A stretch of 9,561 bases of DNA from Candidatus Woesearchaeota archaeon (GCA_019323135.1 JAHWHT010000042.1:1-9561), one strand, 5' to 3'; shown: positions 1 to 6,565, counted from the first letter of the stretch. Notes: generated by a model from the letters alone, not told the origin. Program-made: numbers and translations.

Positions 1-294
1 TTTTTCAAATGCCTGTTTCTGTTCCTCAAATGTTGTTGGTTTTAAGAACATTATTTTGTCTAGTATTTTCTCATAGGTTGGCATTACCTGTTTTAGTCTG
101 GCTATTGAGAATCCGCCTTCTGTATCTATATATATTACTTTTTTACCTTTTTGTGCAGCATCAACTGCAGCAAGTAATAATAAGTTTGTTTTTCCGCTTC
201 CTGCAGGACCATAGATTGCAGTTATTGCGTCTGTTTCATATCCGCCCTCTAGCAGGTCATCCAGTATTTTACTTCCAGTAGAAATTTTATCCAT
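1..294 (-). CDS. radB: RadB recombinase, N-terminal part (cut by left edge)
   Basis: RadB is a RecA/RadA-superfamily ATPase found in archaea, thought to assist RadA in homologous recombination and DNA repair in the cytoplasm. Ninety-eight codons are visible and the frame is open to the left edge. The protein opens with ISTGSKILDDLLEGGYE (residues 4-20), followed by a Walker A GPAGSGKT (29-36) and the strand KKVIYIDTEGG (51-61), the usual RadB/RadA order. There is no helix-hairpin-helix domain before the STG motif, which favours RadB over RadA. RadB is usually somewhat over 200 residues, so about half is missing. The ATG at 294 is chosen because it gives the normal RadB N-terminus and lies 27 nt downstream of a TATA box. 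It is divergent from the glycosyltransferase operon. A RadA-like or KaiC-like paralogue is the main alternative. Confidence 0.88.
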   Translation of the reverse strand, partial: MDKISTGSKILDDLLEGGYETDAITAIYGPAGSGKTNLLLLAAVDAAQKGKKVIYIDTEGGFSIARLKQVMPTYEKILDKIMFLKPTTFEEQKQAFEK

Positions 295-316
295 GAATAT
301 TGCAAAGCTTTCTGAA

Positions 317-325
317 TTTATATAC
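317..325 (-). promoter_or_regulatory. TATA box for radB
   Basis: On the minus strand the site reads GTATATAAA, centred 27 nt before the radB ATG. Archaeal transcription usually begins about 25-27 nt downstream of the TATA centre, so the transcript would start at or next to the start codon (leaderless). No Shine-Dalgarno is seen in the gap. Called by eye. Confidence 0.6.
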
Positions 326-374
326 TTTGTGTCTTTTAAAACAGAGATTTTCCGGATAGTTAAATACCATAATC

Positions 375-382
375 TATTTAAA
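375..382 (+). promoter_or_regulatory. TATA box for the five-gene glycosyltransferase operon
   Basis: TATTTAAA is centred about 27 nt before the ATG at 406, again predicting a leaderless transcript. A GGGG run touches the start codon (401-404) but is too close to act as a Shine-Dalgarno. This element and the radB TATA box lie back to back about 57 nt apart, so both promoters fit in the 111-nt gap at 295-405, which holds nothing else I can see. Confidence 0.58.
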
Positions 383-405
383 GCAAGTTCAGATAAATAA
401 GGGGT

Positions 406-1899
406 ATGTCTAAGCGTATGACCGGTCTACTTATCGCCTTATTTTTGCTAGTTTTATGTACTAGGCTGTATATTGCGTATAGCATCCCTGGTTTTAGTTC
501 TAGTGAGTCTTATTTTAATTTACGGCAGATTGAGAGCATCAAAGAGACGGGTAATCCTATTTTTGAGGATGATTTGAGTTTTTCAGGAAGAACATTTGTT
601 TTTAGTCCGGTTTTTCATTATTTTATAGCCCTTTTTGCATTATTTCTGCCCACAATCTTGGCTGCAAAATTAATAACAAATATATTTGCCGCAGCTCTTG
701 TTTTTTTTATTTATCTTATTGCAAAAAAGATAACTAATAACTGTTTTGTCTCTTTTTTCACTGCATTTCTCGCAGGCTTTGTGCCAGTATTCTTTGCAGA
801 TACAGTCACAGAGCTCAGTCCGATTAGTGTTGTTATTCCTTTGATGTTCTTGTTGATTTATGCTTTAATGAATGTTCAGGAGAAAAAATGGCTGTATTGC
901 TATCTTGTTTTATTGATTCTATTGACATTTACACATCCGATTATTCTTTTATTTGTTTTGGGTCTGTTTATTTATCTTGCTTTGATTTTGATTGAGCATC
1001 TGAGACAAAAGAGGGAAGAATTAGAGATTGCTTTGTTTTCCATATTTTTTGTTTTATGGGGGCATTTTATTTTTTACAAGAAACTTTTGGTTTTTCATGG
1101 GCCTTCAGTCATCTGGCAGAACATTCCGGTGGAAATTCTAAACAATTATTTTTCACAGACGCATATTATTGCAGCAATTTATAATATAGGCATAGTTCCT
1201 TTTGTCTTTGGGTTGTACATAATCTATCTATTCTCTTTCAAAAAGAAAAAAAGATCTATTTATCTTATTATAGCATTTGCAGCCTCTGCAGGTCTTCTGC
1301 TTTGGTTAATGCTTATTCAGCTTAACACTGGATTGATTATTTTAGGCATTGCCTTGGTTATCTTGTTTTCACAGTGGCTTGACCAGTTTATCACATCTGT
1401 TAAGCAGTCTAAGGTCTCTAATTTTATTTATTTATTCCTTGCCCTGCTTTTTGTTGTAGTTCTGATATTCTCTGTTTATCCCTCTATTACCATGGCTAAA
1501 CATAATTTAGGCGCAGTTTCTTCTGAAGAGATGCAGGCTTTTGAGTGGATTAGGGATAATACGCCAGAAGATTCTGTAATTATAGCAACTCCTGAAGAGG
1601 GTAATTTTATAACCGCCATCTCAAAGCGAAAAAATGTTATTGACACAGATTTTCTGCTGCAATCTGACGCAAAACAGAGATTTAATGATGTTAAAAGAAT
1701 TTATTCAGCATATCTTGAAATAGAAGTGACTGGTTTGATGAAAAAATATGATGCAGATTTTATTTATTTTTCTGATAATGCTAAAGATTTGTTTGAGACA
1801 CAGGAGCTACACTATATTGAGCAGTGTTTTGAAAAAGTCTATGATAATCAAGTTCAGATATATAAAAAAACAGGTTGTGCATCGAGGATAATTGAATGA
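406..1899 (+). CDS. STT3/AglB-like GT-C membrane glycosyltransferase (first paralogue)
   Basis: A 497-residue multi-spanning membrane protein of the GT-C fold, likely using a polyprenyl-phosphate-linked sugar donor at the outer face of the membrane. Residues 8-26 form the first span. The first external loop (32-68) has SSESYFNLRQIE then GNPIFEDD, closely patterned on the D-x-Y-Y-H-x-R loop of STT3/AglB, with Glu34 where the catalytic Asp usually sits. A second acidic patch, ADTVTE (131-136), resembles the D-x-x-E loop of the family. About ten further hydrophobic spans run to residue 358, followed by an external soluble domain (362-497) that starts EEMQAFEWIRDNTPEDSV and has ATPEEGNFI where AglB has its WWDYG region. 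It is shorter than typical AglB (about 800-950 residues). It is first in a five-gene operon, and its stop overlaps the next start by 4 nt (ATGA). The start at 406, rather than Met5, is supported by promoter spacing. A general GT39-type enzyme rather than a true oligosaccharyltransferase is equally possible. Confidence 0.72.
   Translation: MSKRMTGLLIALFLLVLCTRLYIAYSIPGFSSSESYFNLRQIESIKETGNPIFEDDLSFSGRTFVFSPVFHYFIALFALFLPTILAAKLITNIFAAALVFFIYLIAKKITNNCFVSFFTAFLAGFVPVFFADTVTELSPISVVIPLMFLLIYALMNVQEKKWLYCYLVLLILLTFTHPIILLFVLGLFIYLALILIEHLRQKREELEIALFSIFFVLWGHFIFYKKLLVFHGPSVIWQNIPVEILNNYFSQTHIIAAIYNIGIVPFVFGLYIIYLFSFKKKKRSIYLIIAFAASAGLLLWLMLIQLNTGLIILGIALVILFSQWLDQFITSVKQSKVSNFIYLFLALLFVVVLIFSVYPSITMAKHNLGAVSSEEMQAFEWIRDNTPEDSVIIATPEEGNFITAISKRKNVIDTDFLLQSDAKQRFNDVKRIYSAYLEIEVTGLMKKYDADFIYFSDNAKDLFETQELHYIEQCFEKVYDNQVQIYKKTGCASRIIE
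1884..1887 (+). promoter_or_regulatory. Shine-Dalgarno for the second STT3-like gene
   Basis: GAGG lies 8 nt before the ATG at 1896, inside the end of the preceding gene. It fits the archaeal anti-Shine-Dalgarno and supports the ATG at 1896, which overlaps the upstream stop as ATGA. This suggests translational coupling. Confidence 0.55.
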
Positions 1900-3344
1900 A
1901 AAGAATTACACAGAAACGGATTGCGCAGATTGTTTTATTGTTAGCTCTGCTTTTCTTGCTACTTCCATCTTCCTTGCGTGCTCTGACTGGCAATGTTTAT
2001 TTAATGGGCGAAGAGTCTTATTATCATGCACGCATAGCAAAACAGATTACAGAACAAGGCATTCCTGAGTTTGATGATTTTGTTTTTGAGAGCAGACCGT
2101 ATGTTGCAAATCCGTATCATTTATTGTTAGCAGGAGTTGCATTTCCTCTGGGATCCATGACTGCTGCAAAAACAGTTCCCCTACTGCTTGGGTTATTGTT
2201 TATTTATTTGTTTTATCTGCTGTTGAACAAGTTTAAAATAGAATCTTGGACAAAGTGGACTATATTGTGCGTTATGATTTTATCTCCTTTGTTTATTCAC
2301 ACATTTAATTTTTCTACTCCTGCTAGTCTTATTTTGGTTCTGAATCTCGCAGGGTTATTATTCCTTACTCGCACTGGAAAAATAAGCACAGGGGTTGCTC
2401 TGGCTTGCTTTAGCATGGTCTCTATGTTTGGGTTGCTGCATGCTGCAGTTTCTGCATTTATCGTATTTTTTTATTCATTTAATTTAAAGAAGCGGTTAAG
2501 AAAAGGTTATTTAATTCTTGCAGCTATTGCTTTTGTCGTGTTATCATATACTTTGCCAATTTTTCTTGCATCAGAATCTGTTGATTTTGTAAGCAGAAAT
2601 TTAATTTCCTTATTTATTTCTGATTTAGGCAGTGGCGCAGGTTTTAGTATTTTTGCACTTCTTTTGGCAATAGTCGGTTACTTAGTTGTCTGGAAACATA
2701 AAAAGAAACACTATTCCTTGTATGCATTTTCAATTCTGTTGATTGTTTTCTCTTTTTTTGACAGCTCTCTCTTGATTTATGCAAACATTGTTGTTGTTTT
2801 TCTAGCAGGAATTGCTCTGGTTTATTTTGCAAGGATGAAATGGACTCTGAAGATTCTGCGTGAATTCACTATGCTTGTGCTTATTTGCGGATTATTGTTT
2901 TCTGCACTCAGTACTACAATTGATTTAAGAGATTCTCAGCCAGATAATTCTCTGGTTAATGCCTTGATTTGGCTTGAACTTAACTCTGATGAGCAGGCAG
3001 TCGTGTTTTCTCACTACTCTAATGGATTCTGGATAGAATATCTTGCAGGTCAGCCAGTGGTCTTGGATAGTTCATTCCAATTAATCTTTGATGTTAATAG
3101 CAGGTATTTTGACTCTAATCAGATTTTTACAACAGATGATTTAGATGTAGCAAGAAAGATTCTCTCAAAATATGATGTTAAGTATGTTGTTATAACTGAT
3201 AATTTGTATGATGGTATTGTTTGGGATAAGAAAGGCAAGGGTCTTGATTTCTTGTTAGAGAATGCCGAAACGTTTAAAAAGGTTCAAGAGAACTCTTATG
3301 TTAAGATATATGAGTATATTTATGAGGGGGTTGAAGAGAAATAA
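1896..3344 (+). CDS. STT3/AglB-like membrane protein (second paralogue)
   Basis: A 482-residue multi-spanning protein, related in layout to the gene before it. The first span is at 9-28. The external loop GEESYYHARIAKQITEQGI (38-56) followed by PEFDDF (57-62) strongly recalls the STT3/AglB first loop, again with Glu in place of the expected Asp. About ten hydrophobic spans follow to residue 338. The external C-terminal domain (343-482) contains ALIWLELNSDEQAVV (356-370) and SHYSNGFWI (372-380). The latter sits where AglB carries WWDYG and looks like a degenerate version. The second acidic loop of the first paralogue is missing here: the aligned stretch is FIHTFNFSTP (133-142). The tail YVVITDN ... 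VKIYEY is shared in style with the other two GT-C proteins of the operon. It ends in TAATG, overlapping the next start by 1 nt. The likely role is glycan transfer at the outer membrane face or a non-catalytic partner; the substrate is unknown. Confidence 0.7.
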   Translation: MKRITQKRIAQIVLLLALLFLLLPSSLRALTGNVYLMGEESYYHARIAKQITEQGIPEFDDFVFESRPYVANPYHLLLAGVAFPLGSMTAAKTVPLLLGLLFIYLFYLLLNKFKIESWTKWTILCVMILSPLFIHTFNFSTPASLILVLNLAGLLFLTRTGKISTGVALACFSMVSMFGLLHAAVSAFIVFFYSFNLKKRLRKGYLILAAIAFVVLSYTLPIFLASESVDFVSRNLISLFISDLGSGAGFSIFALLLAIVGYLVVWKHKKKHYSLYAFSILLIVFSFFDSSLLIYANIVVVFLAGIALVYFARMKWTLKILREFTMLVLICGLLFSALSTTIDLRDSQPDNSLVNALIWLELNSDEQAVVFSHYSNGFWIEYLAGQPVVLDSSFQLIFDVNSRYFDSNQIFTTDDLDVARKILSKYDVKYVVITDNLYDGIVWDKKGKGLDFLLENAETFKKVQENSYVKIYEYIYEGVEEK

Positions 3345-3979
3345 TGGCAAAAAAACAGATGTTTCTAAGTACAATACTTGCTTTGTGTATTGTTTTTGTT
3401 TTAGGTATAATTATTGGCAATGTTATGAGTAATCCCGAACTTGATGAAATAAATAAGGTTGTTAGGCAGAGTGAATTATCCACAGAGTCTTATTTATTAG
3501 AGCAGGAGCTGCTTGCCGATTTTGACAAGAACTGTGATCTGGCTAAGACCAGATTAGCCGCACTATCTGGCGAATTATGGCAGCTGGGCAAGCTGCTTGG
3601 TTCAGATAATGCTAAAAGAGATTTAGGCGAGTCTAATTATCATTTCCTTAAATTAAAATATCACTTGATGCAGGTCAAGACATATTCTTTATTTGCAAAT
3701 CTTAATCAAGAGTGTAATTTCACAACACCTGTTGTTCTGTTTTTTTACGGCAGACCAGATTCTGATTCTGAAGAGCAGGGAAGGATTCTGGATTCTTTGG
3801 TTGAAGACCACGACATCACTGTTTTTGCAATAGAGGCAGGTTATTCTGATGAGTTAGAGTTTTTAGAGCGGTTTCATGATGTTTCAAGCACACCTTTGAT
3901 GATATTGAACTACAACACCACTAAATCTGGCTTGACATCTTACAAAGACATAGAATCTGCAATGAACTTAGTGGAGTGA
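3344..3979 (+). CDS. Membrane-anchored thioredoxin-like protein (first paralogue), no CxxC
   Basis: A 211-residue protein with no name I recognise. One N-terminal span (7-28) after a Lys-rich start predicts that the rest is outside the cell. A helical segment (32-122) is followed by what looks like a thioredoxin fold: strand PVVLFFYGR (129-137), a helix, strand DITVFAIEAG (157-166), a helix, then VSSTPLMILN (180-189), whose Pro184 sits like the cis-proline of thioredoxins. The usual CxxC is absent; the matching place holds YGRPDSDSEEQG. Two other cysteines, Cys64 and Cys124, flank the helical part and are conserved in the next gene, so a structural disulfide is plausible. Position between GT-C genes suggests an accessory role in glycan transfer. 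The ATG at 3344 overlaps the previous stop; a GAGGGGG run (3324-3330) is rather far away. The fold call is by pattern only. Confidence 0.66.
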   Translation: MAKKQMFLSTILALCIVFVLGIIIGNVMSNPELDEINKVVRQSELSTESYLLEQELLADFDKNCDLAKTRLAALSGELWQLGKLLGSDNAKRDLGESNYHFLKLKYHLMQVKTYSLFANLNQECNFTTPVVLFFYGRPDSDSEEQGRILDSLVEDHDITVFAIEAGYSDELEFLERFHDVSSTPLMILNYNTTKSGLTSYKDIESAMNLVE

Positions 3980-3980
3980 T
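3973..3980 (+). promoter_or_regulatory. Shine-Dalgarno deciding the start at 3982
   Basis: GGAGTGAT nearly matches the archaeal consensus GGAGGTGAT. Its GGAG core lies 5 nt before the ATG at 3982. A GTG two codons upstream (3976) is inside this site and overlaps the previous stop, so the ATG at 3982 is the better start. Confidence 0.6.
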
Positions 3981-3981
3981 T

Positions 3982-4665
3982 ATGAAAAATAAAAAAAATA
4001 TTTTTTTAACAAGTCTTTTGCTGACAATACTTATTTTTGTCTCAGGCATGCTGCTTAACTACGGTCTTGATTTTGTGAGGCTTAATGTTGTTTCTGATGT
4101 CATGCTTAATCACGAGCTTAGCACAGATGCGTACTTGGCAGAGAGAGAATTCACAGAGTTATTTGGTGGTTCTAGCTGCGATATCATGAATACCCGTATT
4201 ATTTCTTTGAAAGAGGAGATTCACAAAGTTGGTGCAGATTTAGGGAGTTATTCTAGATTTAGTTTCTTCAATAAGAAAGATTTTGATTACCTGAAAAGAA
4301 AGTATTTTTTGCTTCAATTGCGGTTTTTGAGTCATATTGAGCAATTAAACAAAGCCTGCGGCAAGTCTATTGTCCCCATTATTTTCTTTTATGAAATTGA
4401 TCAGGAAGCTAGCGAGAGGCAGGGTTTTATTTTACAGGATGTCTCTAAGAATTTTAATGATTCTGTTATTGTCATAACTTTGGATAAAGATTACGAGGAT
4501 GAACCTTTAGTGAAACTTCTGGCACTAAAATTTAATGTTACGCGTGCTCCGACTATCATAATTGCAGATGATGCTAGGTCGGGCCTGATTTATGATAAAG
4601 AGCTTACTGCAATAATTCAAGATAAGATAATGAATACAAATGAAACAATACCTTCAGAAGAATAA
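3982..4665 (+). CDS. Membrane-anchored thioredoxin-like protein (second paralogue), no CxxC
   Basis: A 227-residue paralogue of the gene immediately before it. The span is at 7-26, then a helical external region, then a thioredoxin-like core: strand VPIIFFYEID (131-140), helix with ERQGFILQDV (145-154), strand SVIVITLDKD (161-170), and FNVTRAPTIIIAD (184-196) with a cis-proline-like Pro190. Shared blocks with the first paralogue include ELSTDAYLAERE (45-56; ELSTESYLLEQE there), Cys66 beginning a CDxxxTR block (CDIMNTR here, CDLAKTR there), and a Cys near the end of the helical part (Cys126). There is no CxxC in the thioredoxin position. The tandem arrangement points to gene duplication, now quite diverged. 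The gene starts 2 nt after the previous stop and its own end overlaps the next gene by 26 nt. The role is unknown; a partner or quality-control subunit for the GT-C enzymes is my inference. Confidence 0.66.
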   Translation: MKNKKNIFLTSLLLTILIFVSGMLLNYGLDFVRLNVVSDVMLNHELSTDAYLAEREFTELFGGSSCDIMNTRIISLKEEIHKVGADLGSYSRFSFFNKKDFDYLKRKYFLLQLRFLSHIEQLNKACGKSIVPIIFFYEIDQEASERQGFILQDVSKNFNDSVIVITLDKDYEDEPLVKLLALKFNVTRAPTIIIADDARSGLIYDKELTAIIQDKIMNTNETIPSEE

Positions 4666-6046
4666 GCAGATTTTTGTTTTGCTTTTTGTAATACTTTTAA
4701 TTCACTTAATTTTCTTCTTTGGCTTTCATGAATTGTGGTGGGATTCTGGTGTTTATACTGCAATGGGCAAATATTTGTTTTCTGCCGGCAGCTCAGGCTT
4801 TTGGGAGCACATACGCCCCCCTCTTTTGCCTGCGATTCTAGGATTTTTTTGGTTCTTGGGTCTAGATGTTGCTCTGTGCGGCAGAATTTTAGAGGTATTA
4901 TTCAGTCTTGGTGCTGTTTTTTTATTATATAACATAACAAAACACTATTTTAATGAAAAATCTGCTTTGTTTGCATCTGCGATATTTGCATTCAGCTCTA
5001 TTTTCTTTTACATGAGCTTTCAGCTCTATACTGAGATTCCTGCTGTTTTTTTTATTTTGCTTGCAGTTTATCTATTAATTAAAAAGAAATATTATTGGTC
5101 AGGAGCCGCTATTGCATTTGCTTTTCTAGTTAAGTTTCCTGCAGGATTATTTTTGCCGGTTTTACTGTTGGCGATATTATTAAATAAAGATTTTCGTAAT
5201 TCTGCAAAGCTTTTTGCAGGGTTTTTAATTCCTGTTTTGCCTGTTTTGATTGCATACCAATTTGTTCAGGGTAATGCTCTGCTCCCTTTTATCGACGCAA
5301 GAGACGCTATACAAAAAGTTGTAGGGTGTAATATTCTTCGTTTCAAGCCGTGGTGGCAGTATACTTTCTGGATTATCTCAGAAAATGCTCTGAACTTATT
5401 CGCAGTCATAGGAATCATAGGATATCTAAAAGATTTCAAGAAATCCAAGATTCTGCCTCTGCTTTGTCTGGCAGCACCTTTGATTTATTTTTCACAGATG
5501 CACTGCAGGGATTATAGATATTTGATACTGTTCATTCCTTTTGTAGCAATGTTTTCAGGATTAGGCATCACATACTTCCTCAGAGAATTCACGCAAAGAA
5601 AAAAGCAAATATTCGCAGGAGCATTGCTTCTAGTGCTGGGTTTCTCAATATTCTCTGGTGTTTCGTTTTATCTTGGCAATGACATTGTTGTCACAAATCC
5701 ATCTTCAGAAAAATACTTTAAATTTTTAGACGAAAAAACAATATCTGGCGAAGTGTGGTCCAGCAACCCAACTATTGCATTTTACACTGATGCAAAAATA
5801 GAAAAAATGTATTACCCAGTATATGACGCAGGAGTATCAACTGATTTTTATGACTATTTAATTAACAACTCAGATAATGTGCAGTATGTTTTCTTGGATA
5901 ATTGCGGAGGAGGCATAATCTGTGCAGAGACAGATTCTGTCTGTATTGCTCAAAACAATAAGACTATAGAATTTTTAGACTCTAATTTCAAAAAAGCCTT
6001 GGATGAAAAACACGGCAATTGTTTTTACACAATTTATGAAAATTAA
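4640..6046 (+). CDS. PMT/GT39-like membrane glycosyltransferase (ArnT/PMT_2 type)
   Basis: A 468-residue GT-C enzyme of the PMT_2/ArnT style, expected to transfer a sugar from a polyprenyl-phosphate carrier on the outer membrane face. The first span (11-29) leads to ELWWDSGVY (31-39), with Asp35 in the catalytic position, then IRPPLLPAIL (58-67), the family's typical first external loop. LYTEIPAVFF (129-138) supplies the second acidic residue (Glu132). RDYRYLILFIP (290-300) is the late-membrane motif often seen in these enzymes. About ten spans run to residue 344. The external C-terminal domain (348-468) holds four cysteines (422, 428, 435, 461) that could form two disulfides. It is the last gene of the operon, overlapping the previous gene by 26 nt with no clear Shine-Dalgarno. 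The start at 4640 is kept because the first span begins only about ten residues in. Its stop directly abuts the mbf1 stop. The sugar and acceptor cannot be read from the sequence. Confidence 0.8.
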   Translation: MKQYLQKNKQIFVLLFVILLIHLIFFFGFHELWWDSGVYTAMGKYLFSAGSSGFWEHIRPPLLPAILGFFWFLGLDVALCGRILEVLFSLGAVFLLYNITKHYFNEKSALFASAIFAFSSIFFYMSFQLYTEIPAVFFILLAVYLLIKKKYYWSGAAIAFAFLVKFPAGLFLPVLLLAILLNKDFRNSAKLFAGFLIPVLPVLIAYQFVQGNALLPFIDARDAIQKVVGCNILRFKPWWQYTFWIISENALNLFAVIGIIGYLKDFKKSKILPLLCLAAPLIYFSQMHCRDYRYLILFIPFVAMFSGLGITYFLREFTQRKKQIFAGALLLVLGFSIFSGVSFYLGNDIVVTNPSSEKYFKFLDEKTISGEVWSSNPTIAFYTDAKIEKMYYPVYDAGVSTDFYDYLINNSDNVQYVFLDNCGGGIICAETDSVCIAQNNKTIEFLDSNFKKALDEKHGNCFYTIYEN

Positions 6047-6511
6047 CTAGTTCTTTATCATGTCGCCTATGGTCATTGCCCCGCCAGCACTTTTTGTTTT
6101 AGGCAGTTTTATTTTTTCTTCCTCTCTCTGCTCTACTAGTCTTATTTGAAGTATTTTCTCTAGTTTTTTTGCAGTAGGCATTGATGGCTTAAAACTTCCA
6201 GTCTCCATCTTGTGCAGCAGTGATTCTTTTTCATTTAGTTTTTTTGCAAATTCTTTTTGCGTCAATCCTGCTTTTGATCTCGCGTCTCTGATTTTTTTAG
6301 CATAGTCTTCTACAACTGCTTCAACAAGTTCTACCTCTGGCTCTGAAACAGATGAAAGGCTTGGTCGGCTTATTCTTTTAGGAACTATCTTTGGCTGTGG
6401 CCTGCGAATTACTTTTCCATGTCCTGAACATTTAGAACACACCTTCATAACAACACCTTCTATTGATGCAGTACATAATTCTGTTTCTTTTCCGCACATT
6501 TCACAGTTCAT
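6047..6511 (-). CDS. mbf1: Archaeal MBF1 (zinc ribbon plus XRE-type helix-turn-helix)
   Basis: A 154-residue transcription cofactor of the archaeal multiprotein bridging factor 1 family, the homologue of the eukaryotic coactivator that links activators to TBP. The N-terminus has a zinc ribbon with two CxxC pairs, CEMC (3-6) and CSKC (25-28). A basic, Pro-rich linker (35-55) leads to the helix-turn-helix (70-124): DYAKKIRDARSKAGLTQKEF, then KKLNEKESLLHKMETGSFKPS, matching the conserved MBF1 core. The tail ends in GGAMTIGDMIKN, typical of archaeal members. Length is normal for the family. It is transcribed away from the ABC operon and converges on the glycosyltransferase operon with no spacer between stops. 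Unlike its neighbours it has a leader with a strong Shine-Dalgarno. Archaeal MBF1 has also been linked to the ribosome, so a translational role is possible. Confidence 0.93.
   Translation of the reverse strand: MNCEMCGKETELCTASIEGVVMKVCSKCSGHGKVIRRPQPKIVPKRISRPSLSSVSEPEVELVEAVVEDYAKKIRDARSKAGLTQKEFAKKLNEKESLLHKMETGSFKPSMPTAKKLEKILQIRLVEQREEEKIKLPKTKSAGGAMTIGDMIKN
6091..6120 (+). terminator. Possible oligo-T terminator of the glycosyltransferase operon
   Basis: Four T-runs (of 5, 4, 4 and 6) fall within 30 nt on the plus strand, starting 45 nt past the operon's last stop and lying antisense to the 3' end of mbf1. Archaeal terminators are mostly U-tracts on the transcript, so this is the first strong candidate. 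It also encodes Lys/Glu codons of mbf1, so the T-richness may be incidental. Confidence 0.33.
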
Positions 6512-6517
6512 TTAAAA

Positions 6518-6523
6518 CACCTC
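6518..6523 (-). promoter_or_regulatory. mbf1: Shine-Dalgarno of mbf1
   Basis: On the minus strand GAGGTG stands 6 nt before the mbf1 ATG, a near-perfect archaeal Shine-Dalgarno with normal spacing. It confirms the start at 6511. Confidence 0.75.
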
Positions 6524-6565
6524 AAATTTTTCTTCAAGATTGTTATGTCTGTAAGATTCTGTTGT

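Noticed and set aside
9..281. A 90-codon plus-strand open frame rich in Leu/Phe.
   Set aside because: It is antisense to the radB fragment, whose Walker A and STG motifs are clear; the composition is that of a shadow frame.
3358..3390. Cys15 of the first thioredoxin-like protein as a lipoprotein-type cysteine (LALC).
   Set aside because: The hydrophobic stretch continues well past the cysteine, so it is part of a membrane anchor, and the second paralogue lacks it.
3976..3981. GTG at 3976 as start of the second thioredoxin-like gene.
   Set aside because: It lies inside the GGAGTGAT Shine-Dalgarno and overlaps the previous stop; the ATG at 3982 has correct spacing.
4735..4932. A 65-codon plus-strand frame with several cysteines inside the GT39-like gene.
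   Set aside because: It is an out-of-frame shadow of the conserved WDSGVY ... RPP catalytic loop region.
5600..6046. A shift from T-rich to A-rich coding sequence near the end of the operon, possibly marking transferred DNA.
   Set aside because: It coincides with the change from membrane spans (T-rich codons) to a soluble domain, which explains it.
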